Shown here piece after piece: positions 40,290 to 49,582 of a stretch of 64,000 bases of DNA. The number at the start of each line of letters is the position of its first letter. Positions within the stretch are counted from its first letter, which is position 1. The notes beneath the pieces were generated by a model that saw only the letters and a program-made list of their open reading frames with translations, was not told the DNA's origin and did no database searches. The DNA is taken from the NCBI GenBank assembly GCA_020975725.1, contig QXJR01000030.1:372001-436000 (forward strand), given 5' to 3'. The translations under genes were made by a program, and so were the position numbers. Source of the DNA: Picocystis sp. L7 (Eukaryota; Chlorophyta; Picocystophyceae; Picocystales; Picocystaceae).

Positions 40290-42049
40290 GATTGCGGCGC
40301 ACGTCCAATCGCGATCGCGATGCAATGTCCCTCGATGGGATTAAAACGAACGAATTAAGTCGGAGCTGGAAGGTCCGGCGAAGCCACGTCGGATCGGACC
40401 TCCTCGGGGAGGGGAAGGAACGGATCCGGAAGGAGGGGACGGGGACGGGTCGAGAGGGGGACGGAGGAACGGATGCCGACGAGGAGCGAAAGGATGGGGG
40501 GGGTCGGGTTCGAAAGGGGCAAGGGTTCGGGTTCGAAAGGGTGGGTCGAAAGGGAGGCTTGATCGAGACCATGGGGATGGGTGCCAACCGACGATTCAAG
40601 ACCCGTCGGAGAACCCGCACCCGTGGGTCCATCGTTTCTCGATCCAAACGGGTTCCCGATCGAGGAAAGGAGCCCTTCGATGAGTCGGGGTGACGTCAGC
40701 CCTTCCTGACCGTTCGAAACCGAGGGATGGGTGGGACCGTACCACGTGTCCGAGCTGGCAGGAAGCCGGGGCGAAGGTGCCCCCTCCGGAACCACGTGAC
40801 GCTTCGAACCGGGCTACAGACCCCCTCCCCCCGGGACACCTCGACCGTCCGTTGGTGCCAGGTCAGCAACCCGGGGCCGAGCCGGGACAGGGCGAGACGG
40901 GTCGGAGATGGCGGGAGAGCCATCCGCGAGACCCCCTCCGGGACCACGTGGGACGAGGCCCCGTGTCCCACGTGCGGATCCCCCCACACACACAACGGTC
41001 CCCACGTGCATCAAATCCGTCACGGGATGCTGAGGTGGCATCCGCGGGCGCGCGTCGGTCGCAAAAGGACGCGGACGTGGCGCCGAATCCACAACACGAG
41101 CCTCCTTCGCATCCGATTGGAGGGAACGAAGGTGGACGGCGTGGACCTCGAATGGTTTTCTCACGATACAAGCCGTGCCGTCGCCATTTGCCAAAGGCGT
41201 CGCGTACACGTGTGACCGGCAGGCGAGAATCTCGGCTCCTGTCGGTCGCTTGATGGGCACCAAAACGGCTCCATTGAACGGTATAGGTGAGTTTGTCGTC
41301 CATGTCTCGAACCACAAGAATATGCCCAAGCATATACAAACGCATCTTGCATGTCGTCCCTGCAACCGCCGACGATGATGGGCGGATGGATGGAAGGAAG
41401 GGAAGGATCCGTGCCATCCGATTCCACCTTCGTGTCACGATCGATGGTTTGTGTGGTTCGCTCGTTCGGGTGGTGCGGAGACGTCTCCGCGTGGGATTGC
41501 TGTTGACGAACGTTTGGCTCCATGATGGCTCGATCCCCCCAACCTCTGCGCTCGGTGCATTGTGTTGTGGGAGGGAAGCACGGATTCGTTCCTTGAAAAC
41601 CTGCTTCGATGGAACGCGAAGCGATGGGAGCGATGCGTCGACCCTCGAACTGGCACGAACCGGCACTTGTTCTCGGATGCATCCAAAAGCGTGCAACGTG
41701 CGCGTGCTCGATTCGTCGATGCGAAGCGTCTTCCTCGCATGCCTTGTCCTCGACGCTTGGGACCACGCATCCACCGTTGCATCCGATCCCACCTCTCTCT
41801 TGACCTTTGCATCGTCTCCCATCCACGTCATGGAGGCTTCCCGTGGTCGCGACATCCACGTCCACCTTCCCAACCGCCTCGGTGTGGTCCCCAAGCCATG
41901 GACCAGTGCACCTCCCTCCCTTTCGAATCCATCGCTTGAAAGGGGAGAAGGACGTCCCTTCGGACTAAGGTTCCCGATCGATTCGGAGGGAGAAGGGAGG
42001 CGAAAGGGGTGGCCTCGAAGGCAGAGGCGGTGGACGTGGCGAAGGCGGC
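40290..42049. promoter_or_regulatory. Head-to-head intergenic region lipase / TFIIH p44
   Basis: This 1.76-kb GC-rich region has four GTTCGAA/CTTCGAA elements between 40500 and 40815 and five CACGTG boxes within 266 bp (40743, 40793, 40945, 40969, 41003). The part at about 41180-41900 is less GC-rich. Open frames on both strands look random. Confidence 0.55.
40743..41008. promoter_or_regulatory. Cluster of five CACGTG (G-box/E-box) elements
   Basis: CACGTG occurs at 40743-40748, 40793-40798, 40945-40950, 40969-40974 and 41003-41008. CACGTG is the core site of bZIP and bHLH factors in plants and algae. By chance one site is expected every 4 kb or so. Confidence 0.7.
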
Positions 42050-43258
42050 ATGGCGACGGCGCTTGCGCCATGGATGGAAGGAGAAGGCGACGAAGAGGAG
42101 GACGAGGTGCCTGCCGAAGAGGCCAGGATGGAGCTGGAGGCGTACGAGCGGCGATACGCCGACGAACGGTCCTGGGAACGCGTGGACGTGGCCGTGCAGG
42201 AGCACGTCCTCGAGCAACAGCGCAGGCGCAGGCAAGGCAGAAGAGCGCCTTCTGGGATCCGAAGAGGACTGATCCGACACCTCGTGCTCGTGCTGGATTG
42301 CTCGGACGCAAGCCTGCAAGGTGACGTGTGCTTCCGACCCACGCGGCTGTCCGTCCTCGTCGCCTCCGCCGAGCAGTTCGTGCGCGAGTTCTTCGACCTG
42401 AACCCGCTCAGCAGCATGGCGGTGGTGTGCATGCGGAATGGCGTCGCAGAAGCCGCCACGGAGATGACCAGCAGCCCAGAATCCCACGTGGAAGCCTTGC
42501 GAACCGCGGCCAAGCGAACCGGTGGAAGTGCGTCGGTGCAGAACGGGCTGATGGTGGCCCAACGTGCACTGTCCGGCGCTCCACCGTATGCCAAGAGGGA
42601 AGCCGTGCTGCTGCTGGCCGCCATCACCAGCTGCGATCCAGGAGACATCAAATCTACCATTGGAGACACCAAGAAGGAACGCATCGCCTGTTCTGTGGTG
42701 GGAGCGGCCGCGGAAGTGTACCTGTTCAAGATGCTGGCCAAAGACACCGGTGGGACCTATTTTGTGGCCAAAGACGAAACGCATTTCCAGCAACTCGTCA
42801 TGGCACACGCCACACCGCCACCCGCTGCGCCCGACGAAGTGGCGTGCCTGGTACGCATGGCCTTCCCACGCAGGAACGCCGCAGATTCATTGGGCCTGTT
42901 TGGAAGAGATGCCACGCAGCGCAGGACCGGACTCAAGCGGGGAGGATACACCTGTCCGCAATGCAAAGCGAGGGTGAAGGAACTGCCCGCAAAGTGCTCC
43001 GTTTGCGAAATGACCCTCATCTCAGCACCCGATCTTGCAAGGTCGTACCACCACCTGTTTCCGGTACCAACCTTTGAAGAAATCCAGGGAGAACCCATGG
43101 CCGAGCGTTGTTTTGGATGCACCAGGGAATTGCGTGGACAGAAGGACGGGGGCCTCGCTCTGTGGTGCAACGGATGCAAGAACTGCTTCTGCTTCGAATG
43201 CGATGTGCAAATACACGAATTCATGTTTGTGTGTCCGGGATGCGAACAGGGAGAGTGA
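42050..43258 (+). CDS. GTF2H2: TFIIH subunit p44/SSL1
   Basis: A single exon encodes 402 residues. p44 anchors and activates the XPD helicase in TFIIH for transcription initiation and nucleotide-excision repair. The VWA domain starts at about 75 (RGLIRHLVLVLDCSDAS) and contains NPLSSMAVVCMRNGVAE, GSASVQNGLMVAQ and EAVLLLAAITSCDPGDI. A C4 zinc ribbon follows (YTCPQCKARVKELPAKCSVC) and then a RING-like C-terminal domain (CFGCTREL ... WCNGCKNCFCFECDVQIHE ... CPGC). All family parts are present and the length is normal. The start ATG at 42050 has a GGCATGGCG context. Confidence 0.95.
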   Translation: MATALAPWMEGEGDEEEDEVPAEEARMELEAYERRYADERSWERVDVAVQEHVLEQQRRRRQGRRAPSGIRRGLIRHLVLVLDCSDASLQGDVCFRPTRLSVLVASAEQFVREFFDLNPLSSMAVVCMRNGVAEAATEMTSSPESHVEALRTAAKRTGGSASVQNGLMVAQRALSGAPPYAKREAVLLLAAITSCDPGDIKSTIGDTKKERIACSVVGAAAEVYLFKMLAKDTGGTYFVAKDETHFQQLVMAHATPPPAAPDEVACLVRMAFPRRNAADSLGLFGRDATQRRTGLKRGGYTCPQCKARVKELPAKCSVCEMTLISAPDLARSYHHLFPVPTFEEIQGEPMAERCFGCTRELRGQKDGGLALWCNGCKNCFCFECDVQIHEFMFVCPGCEQGE

Positions 43259-43469
43259 ATCGGGCACGGATGCAAAGACAAGAAGAGTTCTGCAGGTAGC
43301 TCCAGAGACAACCGGGGTCGTTCGCAGGGCAACCGTACTGTGGATCCAACTGGATGGACACCACTCATCGGGATGGAATTCGTACGCAGCGGATTGCATC
43401 AGATACAAAGGGAACTGATAGTTACATGCACACCTTTAACGTCACACGCGAACTGGAGGGGTGATGGGC

Positions 43470-44486
43470 TCACCAAATGGACTTCAACACATCCTTCCAC
43501 GTCGATGGCGACATGATGGACGCTGCTGGAGAGGGGGGAGTGGGTGGCTTGCATACGTAAGCACACTTCTTGTTGACGATCTTCCACACTGGAATCTTCA
43601 GGTGGCACCAAGCAGCAACCACTGCTTCTGCAGGATGGTCTTTGGCAAACTCACAGAAATCATGGAACTTGGGCTCGTCCTCGTGCTTGAAGCAGAATTT
43701 ACCAATCTTTGCGTATGTGACATTGTACATGTGCTCCAAGCCATGTTTCAGGCACCTTGTACACTTTGGGGTGGGAGGGGCAGGGCAGCCCGCGTCCTCC
43801 AAGGCAGGCTTGTTTTTCTTGACGCATCCCTCGAAGCAGCTCAGGGGGGATGTGGGATCCCCACTGCAGTAACCGCAGAGTTCCTTCACCTTCTCGGCGC
43901 AGGAGGGAGGCAGGAACGGGCCTTTCTTCATGAGATTGGCCGGGTGCTCCTGCTGCCCCTGGACGAGTAGCTCTGACTGCAGGGGGGTGGGAAATCCGCT
44001 GGCACAGACATCCAGTCCAAAGGGGCCTTCGGGGGCAAAGAGCCCCGGTTCCATCGTCTCTTCTTTGTGCATGTACGGGCAGTGCTTTCCTTCCTGCAAG
44101 AGCCCACCAGAAAGATCGGACATGGACGCCATGCATCCTGCTTCCACGAACTCTGGCTTGTGGTCCACCATGCACATCTTGTAGCACTTGAAGTCCGGGA
44201 GAGTCTCGCCAGGGTGTGCACACTCGGAACACACCTTTTCCACCAAAGCAAGGCACTTTTTGAAATCGAATGGTTTCTCTCCTTTCTTCTCCACTTGGTT
44301 CGGGATCACGTCCAAGAGCTGGTCTTCGTTCAGGTCCAGTTCCGGCACTTCGAAGAAGGTCCCGCGTCCAGCGGTTCCCACGGCCGTGCTCTGCACCCGA
44401 ACACCATCTTCAGGTGCAAACCTCACCCCGGAAGCGGACGCGAAGAGGCACAGTGCGGCGGCGAAGGACGCGATCTTGGCGGCCAT
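43470..44486 (-). CDS. Secreted cysteine-rich protein with a duplicated six-cysteine module
   Basis: The 338-residue protein has a clear signal peptide (MAAKIASFAAALCLFASASG). I do not recognise the family. Two modules share the spacing C-x7-C-x2-C-x(9 or 11)-C-x3-C-x12-C: C78, C86, C89, C101, C105, C118 and C196, C204, C207, C217, C221, C234, each ending in (E/D)AGC. A third cysteine cluster (C242 to C312) is spaced differently. A proline-rich tail follows. One N-glycosylation sequon (NVT) is present. Such duplicated disulfide modules suggest an extracellular, vacuolar or ER-lumen protein. It is head-to-head with the alpha/beta hydrolase across a CACGTG-rich promoter. Confidence 0.75.
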   Translation of the reverse strand: MAAKIASFAAALCLFASASGVRFAPEDGVRVQSTAVGTAGRGTFFEVPELDLNEDQLLDVIPNQVEKKGEKPFDFKKCLALVEKVCSECAHPGETLPDFKCYKMCMVDHKPEFVEAGCMASMSDLSGGLLQEGKHCPYMHKEETMEPGLFAPEGPFGLDVCASGFPTPLQSELLVQGQQEHPANLMKKGPFLPPSCAEKVKELCGYCSGDPTSPLSCFEGCVKKNKPALEDAGCPAPPTPKCTRCLKHGLEHMYNVTYAKIGKFCFKHEDEPKFHDFCEFAKDHPAEAVVAAWCHLKIPVWKIVNKKCAYVCKPPTPPSPAASIMSPSTWKDVLKSIW

Positions 44487-45689
44487 CGCGGTGTCGGCTT
44501 CGTCACGTCACGGTTTGACCGCGTTTCGAACCCGGATCCGTCCCTTTCGTCCCGTCCGATCGAACCGGAAGGACGTCCCGATCGAACCCGAGCGATCCCC
44601 GGTTGGGACCGGGTTCGATCCCAGCCCGGTTGGGGAGGGGGACTTCACCACGAGATTCGTGAGGCGAGGAGAGGGGGGATGGGATGGTGTTTACAAGCGG
44701 GTTAAGCGATGGGGGGGACGGTCTTGCGGCCCACCGTCCGATCACGTGACGCCCACCGGGGCGAGCCTCGGTGGACCGTCGGATCTCGTCGGTCGTGCCA
44801 CGTGGCAAGGATCCATGGGGAGCGATCACGTGACGGATGGATCTTCCAGGTCCTGCGAAGACGACTGCATCCGCGCTGGACGGTGCGCGACCATCGCTCC
44901 GAAGACGGAACGGTGCCTGTGGATCGATCTCGCTCGTCCTGGGCCACCTCGGATCCGCCGCAAACCCTTGCGATATATGCAAAGAGAGCGCACGTCGTCC
45001 ATGATGGAATCCACACGTCCGTCGATCCTCGAGGAGGCACGTGGGAAGGCAATCCCGGGACCTCCACAGGTGCACAGGCACAAGCCTCGGAACACCATCC
45101 GCGGCTTCGCCTGGGTTCCTCGTGTCCGACCTCGTTTCGGCGCCTTGGACGAGGGCAGGTTTGCCTTCGTATGGCGTGGTGGTTCGACGGGATTGGACGA
45201 GCTGGTCGACGTGCTTCGATCGCGGTTCGATGGTGACGGGATCCACGCGCGTCGGATCGGTTCCGGTTCGTTCCTGGATCGTTGGCCACGACTCTGGCCC
45301 CTGGATTCCCTTTCGTGCACGCATCGGATCCGTTCGATGCTTCGCACGATCGACGCGCGAAGCGCTCGCAGAGACCGAGGAGACGTCCGTGGAGGAGTCC
45401 GTCCAGGTCCATCCCCCTCGGAGAAGAAACTCCCAGGTGGGACGGATCCCTCCCTCGAGTCCTCCCCCCTCGTCTCCACAGCGACGTGGCCCCTGCTTCG
45501 GATCCGTCCGAGGCCGACTTCCCAGAACCGCGAAAGCGCCCCTCGGATTGGTGGGAGGGAGATCACGTGGGTGCCAGCTCGGATCGCCCCGTCCCCGCGG
45601 CCGAAGGGAAGGGGGGACGGATCCGAGACGCCCCGCATCCGTCCGTACACAACCGCGTGCGATCCGAGGTGGGAGGAATCCACGTGAGC
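44487..45689. promoter_or_regulatory. Head-to-head promoter with six CACGTG boxes
   Basis: This 1.2-kb GC-rich divergent region has CACGTG at 44743, 44799, 44827, 45038, 45566 and 45681 (two in the longer palindrome TCACGTGA; the last only 3 bp before the hydrolase ATG). TTCGAA/ATCGAACC elements and GGTTAA lie near 44525-44705 on the other side. Confidence 0.6.
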
Positions 45690-47234
45690 ATGGCGTCCGA
45701 GCTGGCCACCCGTGCCGTGTTCGGTGCGATGTCCGCACTGGGCAGGCTCGTGCGCAAGAACAAGCCGGTGATGGTGCTGGAACCGAACCGAGATGGACGA
45801 GACAGGAAGCAAGCGCTCTTCGTGATGATGCCTGGTGCCTTCAAAGATCCAAGCCTCTATCGACCGCTGGCCGAAGCAGTGCAGAAAGAATGTGAAGAAA
45901 GAAACGTGGCACTGTACGTGACCCTGTCTGCACTCCCCTTCGGTCTGGGAACGGAAGGTGACGCCCAATCCGAATATCAGGCCGCCGTGGAACATGTCAA
46001 AACCCTGGGATTCGATCCAGAAGAGAACCAGCTGGGAATCTCCGACAAAGTGTACGTGGGCGGACACAGCTGGGGTGGAGCCATCAGCAGGAAAGTGGGA
46101 TTCGATCGTGCGCAGGGCGTCGTGCTCATGGGAGCTTCCTGCAAGGCAATGTCCAATCCGATGGGAGATACCGTGCCGCAAGGCATCGCCGAATGGCACA
46201 AGCCGATGCTCGTGGTGGCGGCCGAGCTCGATGGACAAGCGAGGCTGCCCTATGCAGCGCTTGACTGGCAGGAAGCCCGGGAAGCCAGTGCTTCCGCTGA
46301 CGAACCAGATGTGCTCAGCGCCCCTTACAAGTGCGTGGCGGTGGTCGAGGACATGAACCATTCGCAGTTCTGCGACGGAATGCCCAACATACCGCGTGGC
46401 GACATCGGAGTGGCGGTGCAGCAAACGGAGACCGTGCAACGCACGGTGGCCCGCATCATTGCCGACTTTATCGCCGCAGACCAGCTGAAAGATCCCGCCT
46501 GCATCCAGCGCATGGCGGAGTACAACTCTCACACGGGGGCACTGGTCGAGACATATCTGAACGCGTTCAAAGAAGCGGTGAACAAGGAAACTGCAGTTGC
46601 CGTGCAGGTTCATATTGCACAAGAAGGGATCAGTAAGGAGCAGATCTCCGCTTACCTACACAAGGACCAGGCTGCCTTTGTGTTTTCCAAGCCAGAATTG
46701 CTGCAAGCCGAAGCGGGCACTCACTGCCGAGTCCAATACTTCGTAGAGCCAGATTCCACGCATAGAGGTGGAAGGAGAAACAGCCGCAATCGGTGTTCTC
46801 CTACCTTGTGGGTGAAGAGCAAAAGCGCAGAGGCCATTGCCGCAGCAGGAGGAAGCGAAGCAAAAAAGCTACCTCACGGCCAGCGTGCCGCAGAATTCAA
46901 CCAAGCCACCTACGCGCGAGCATTGGGGATGGTCTCTCCAAAGGCACGGGAACGCTTTGAGAAGTACGGTCGGCCGCTCCGATTCGTTCCTGACTACATG
47001 GCAACCTCGGGTCAGGACTGGGTGAAGACGCCGGTAAGATACCAAGTAAACGAGGATGGAACGTTGGACGTTTGCTGCCCTTACCTTCACACGGAGCTGG
47101 GAATGATCAAACGATACGCTGGAATGCACTACGTCAAAGTCTTGAGTGTATCCCTGTTGATCGAGTACATACTGGTCGATGCTTTTTGTGCGGCAGAAGG
47201 CTTGGGATATGTCACCAAAACGTCCGAATCGTAG
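45690..47234 (+). CDS. Alpha/beta hydrolase with an unknown C-terminal half
   Basis: The protein has 514 residues. The first half is an alpha/beta hydrolase: FVMMPGAFKDPSLYRPLAEAV, the nucleophile elbow VGGHSWGGAISRK with Ser about 127, VVAAELDG (Asp about 181) and VVEDMNHSQFCDG (His about 224), giving a plausible catalytic triad. Residues about 255-514 match nothing I recognise. The substrate is unknown; a dienelactone-hydrolase/PHB-depolymerase-like esterase is possible. Residues 358-372 (HRGGRRNSRNRCSPT) are oddly basic, while the next reading frame over the same bases gives a protein-like IEVEGETAAIGVLLP, suggesting two compensating shifts. The start follows a CACGTG box directly. Confidence 0.78.
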   Translation: MASELATRAVFGAMSALGRLVRKNKPVMVLEPNRDGRDRKQALFVMMPGAFKDPSLYRPLAEAVQKECEERNVALYVTLSALPFGLGTEGDAQSEYQAAVEHVKTLGFDPEENQLGISDKVYVGGHSWGGAISRKVGFDRAQGVVLMGASCKAMSNPMGDTVPQGIAEWHKPMLVVAAELDGQARLPYAALDWQEAREASASADEPDVLSAPYKCVAVVEDMNHSQFCDGMPNIPRGDIGVAVQQTETVQRTVARIIADFIAADQLKDPACIQRMAEYNSHTGALVETYLNAFKEAVNKETAVAVQVHIAQEGISKEQISAYLHKDQAAFVFSKPELLQAEAGTHCRVQYFVEPDSTHRGGRRNSRNRCSPTLWVKSKSAEAIAAAGGSEAKKLPHGQRAAEFNQATYARALGMVSPKARERFEKYGRPLRFVPDYMATSGQDWVKTPVRYQVNEDGTLDVCCPYLHTELGMIKRYAGMHYVKVLSVSLLIEYILVDAFCAAEGLGYVTKTSES

Positions 47235-47317
47235 GTGGTATCCATGCTCGCTAGGTCCTGGACTTCTGGGACGTCCTCCGCCGGGAGGAATCGGGTCAGC
47301 AGCCCTGAGAACGACCC

Positions 47318-48274
47318 TCACTTTGGAGGGTCCTCGGCGTGCTCCCTTCTCCGCTTGCTACTGGCGACGCTTGCATCGCTTCTGAGAGGTTTCATCGCCG
47401 AATGGACGTCCTCTTGAAAGGACCAGGCGATTCCCCAGCGATGCGTCCTTCCCTGTACGAATTCTGTAGTCCGTAGGCCGGGCACGTTCAACGCATGCAG
47501 GAGCTTGCGTACGGATTTGAGGGTCTTTTTCTTCCCGACCATGGTCGTGAACCAATGGACCCTCGTTTTGAAATCCAAGCTCTCCATCACCATGGTTTTG
47601 ACGAACTCCTCCTCCCCCCCAGGACAGACCATTTCCTGCATGGTTCCTCCGAAATCTGTCCTTGGATTCAATCCCGCCTCGTCACCTGTGGCAAAGAACG
47701 GCGGGTTGCACATCGTAAAGGCTACTTTTTCTCCAGGGAGCAGTGCTGATCGGAGGATGGATTCCCCTTCCACGTAGTGGACGGACTCGCGTGCATCTCT
47801 CACTTGGATGAGGGGCTGCAGTTGCGGGTTTCGCTCCACGAGGTCTCGGGCCGCTTTCAATGCACCTTCGTGCACGTCCACGGCCACAAAGGACCATGCA
47901 TGGATGCTTGCACCCAGCAGTGCATAGACACAGTTGGCACCACATCCCACATCGATTCCTTGCACTGATGGTCCAGTTTGTCCCCTTTCCCAGAGTCCCG
48001 CCAGTTGCAGCAAATCTTCGATCCAATGCACGTAATTGGTCCGATTGGGCAGGCTGGGACACAGGTATCCGGAGGGAAGGTTCCATTCGACGCCGAAATC
48101 TTCCAGGAGGAGCGCCTTTGCAAGTGCGACGGATGCCTCGTAGCTGTTCCATGCGAACTTCCTTCGCTCGGATCCAGGTCGGACGGGCTTCCAGTGCGGT
48201 TTCAGCGCGGGATGTCGTGCCACCAATCCTTCCCAATCCAACGGTTTGTCGCGGTACACGTTCCTGGGATGCAT
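47318..48274 (-). CDS. METTL16: METTL16-type RNA N6-adenosine methyltransferase
   Basis: The protein has 318 residues. METTL16 methylates A43 of U6 snRNA, and in animals the MAT2A mRNA. The N-terminus MHPRNVYRDKPLDWEGLVARHP matches the conserved METTL16 opening (MHxRNRYKDKPPDF). The core shows NRTNYVHWIEDLL, GIDVGCGANCVYALLGA, VAVDVHEGALKAA and the catalytic NPPF at 190-193 (TMCNPPFFAT). The FVKTMVMES and VHWFTTMVGKKKTLKSVRKLL segments follow. The vertebrate C-terminal VCR domains are absent, as in plant FIO1. The start at 48274 is fixed by homology. It is tail-to-tail with the hydrolase (83 bp). The product U6 m6A lies opposite the 5' splice site in spliceosomes. Confidence 0.93.
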   Translation of the reverse strand: MHPRNVYRDKPLDWEGLVARHPALKPHWKPVRPGSERRKFAWNSYEASVALAKALLLEDFGVEWNLPSGYLCPSLPNRTNYVHWIEDLLQLAGLWERGQTGPSVQGIDVGCGANCVYALLGASIHAWSFVAVDVHEGALKAARDLVERNPQLQPLIQVRDARESVHYVEGESILRSALLPGEKVAFTMCNPPFFATGDEAGLNPRTDFGGTMQEMVCPGGEEEFVKTMVMESLDFKTRVHWFTTMVGKKKTLKSVRKLLHALNVPGLRTTEFVQGRTHRWGIAWSFQEDVHSAMKPLRSDASVASSKRRREHAEDPPK

Positions 48275-48660
48275 GCTGCGATGGCGACGTGTCCATGCGC
48301 GTTTGGCGACGCGTCCAAGGATCCACGCCCGTTTCGAAATCGATTTTCTCGATCGAAACGCATTCCTGTTCGGGAACTCGAATCCCTTTCGGATCGGAGT
48401 CGCTTCCCCCATTTGATCGGAAAGCCTCTTCGTGTATCGTTTCCCCTTTTAATTTTCTCTTCCGGACAAGAAAATCCGTTCCCTTTGGTGACCGTTTCCG
48501 GTGGTCCCTTTCGGACCCGAAGGCCTCCGGTTCCGTGTTTCCCTTCCGAAATCCTCGATCGTACCGGAAAACCGATCCCTTTCGAATCCTCCTTTCCAAG
48601 GCAATGCAGTCGCCTTCTCCAAAGGGAAACGTCTCCCTTTCGTTTCCCAATCGTGTCGGC
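48275..48660. promoter_or_regulatory. Bidirectional promoter METTL16 / small two-TM gene
   Basis: This 386-bp divergent spacer is crowded with CCCTTTCG/TTTCGAA-type words (for example CCCTTTCGGATCGG near 48385, CCTTTCGAATCC near 48580), the same pyrimidine-TTCGAA-purine family seen elsewhere. Confidence 0.5.
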
Positions 48661-49074
48661 ATGGCCGTGGAAAGCGCGTCCATCGCGCCGCGCGCGAAGC
48701 GTCCCGCCTCTTTCGTGCTCGTGCTGGCCTTCCTGGTCTCCGTTCCCGTGCTCAAACGCGTGCACGAAACCACCAGGAAGCGATGGTGGCGCTCGGAGGG
48801 CGTGCCACGTCCGTCCCAGCCGACGAAGCGCACCGCGAAGGTCGACGAAATGGACGTGTCGAAGCACGAAGAAGAGAAGATAGAAGCGCGTTGTGAATAC
48901 GTCAAAGGAAGGTCGAGATCCTGGACGTGCTCGTCTGCATCGTCCAAGGCGAGGACGCAACTGCTTCACCTGGGACACGCCGCCTTGGCGCTCTTGGCCA
49001 CCTTCCTCACCGCCGTCTTCGTCTTCTGCTCGCTCGCGCAGCTGTCCACGCACCACGTGATCGTCACTCATTGA
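48661..49074 (+). CDS. Small protein with two predicted membrane segments
   Basis: The 137-residue product starts at an ATG with GGCATGGCC context. Two hydrophobic segments are visible: residues about 17-33 (SFVLVLAFLVSVPVL) and 104-125 (ALALLATFLTAVFVFCSLAQL), separated by a basic then acidic loop. The two-helix layout recalls small V-ATPase assembly factors such as VMA21, but no diagnostic motif is seen, so the function is left open. No GCTGAC-type intron is present. It obeys the strand alternation of the region and lies head-to-head with METTL16. Confidence 0.5.
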   Translation: MAVESASIAPRAKRPASFVLVLAFLVSVPVLKRVHETTRKRWWRSEGVPRPSQPTKRTAKVDEMDVSKHEEEKIEARCEYVKGRSRSWTCSSASSKARTQLLHLGHAALALLATFLTAVFVFCSLAQLSTHHVIVTH

Positions 49075-49201
49075 AATGCGAAGCGAAGGTCGGAAAAGAA
49101 ACAACGCGGCACGTGGAGAACGTTCGCGGTGGCCGACGGACAGCCTCCAAGAGAACAGGAGGTGAACGCGGACGGGAAGGTGCAAGCAAGTTTGGCTCCC
49201 A

Positions 49202-49582
49202 TCAGATCTTGTAGGATGCATGGACTTCTTCGATCGAGACGTTCAACTCATCAATGCTCTGGTGCATCATCCAAGGCATGTTACCCGAACGGTGCAGACG
49301 GGAAAACATGAACGCTACAGAACTTGCGTAGAGCGGATGTTCGGGACTCGAGGCGTACCTTGCATCTACAGCAGGACGAGTGCGGTCGGCCATGGACAGG
49401 AGCAGGGCCCCCGTTAGAGAGTATGGGAATTCCATATGTTTGCAGATGGAGGCAAAGCACGCGTACCACCATCCAATCGTAAGAAAGCCAGGAGAACCCA
49501 TTGGCATATACGTTGCGTCGTTGTGTCCCTCCTTGTTGAACAAATGTGCATTTGGACGATGTTCCTCAACACAGCGCCACAT
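49202..49582 (-). CDS. Candidate small membrane protein, family not recognised
   Basis: The 126-residue open frame has gene-like codon use and two hydrophobic stretches (PGFLTIGWWYACFASIC and YSLTGALLLSMA). The segment DATYMPMGSPGFLTIGWWYA is loosely like the start of single-span mitochondrial subunits of the COX7a type (x-x-Y-[LM]-x-x-G before the helix). It fits the strand alternation and the tail-to-tail spacing of the region (127 bp from the preceding stop). Similar-length random frames do occur in the AT-rich stretches, so this remains a candidate. A further 5' exon beyond 49582 cannot be excluded. Confidence 0.4.
   Translation of the reverse strand: MWRCVEEHRPNAHLFNKEGHNDATYMPMGSPGFLTIGWWYACFASICKHMEFPYSLTGALLLSMADRTRPAVDARYASSPEHPLYASSVAFMFSRLHRSGNMPWMMHQSIDELNVSIEEVHASYKI

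Noticed and set aside
40690-41253. 187-codon plus-strand frame between lipase and p44
   Set aside because: It is rich in Arg, Pro and Gly from GC-rich promoter sequence, overlaps the CACGTG cluster and has competing frames on both strands.
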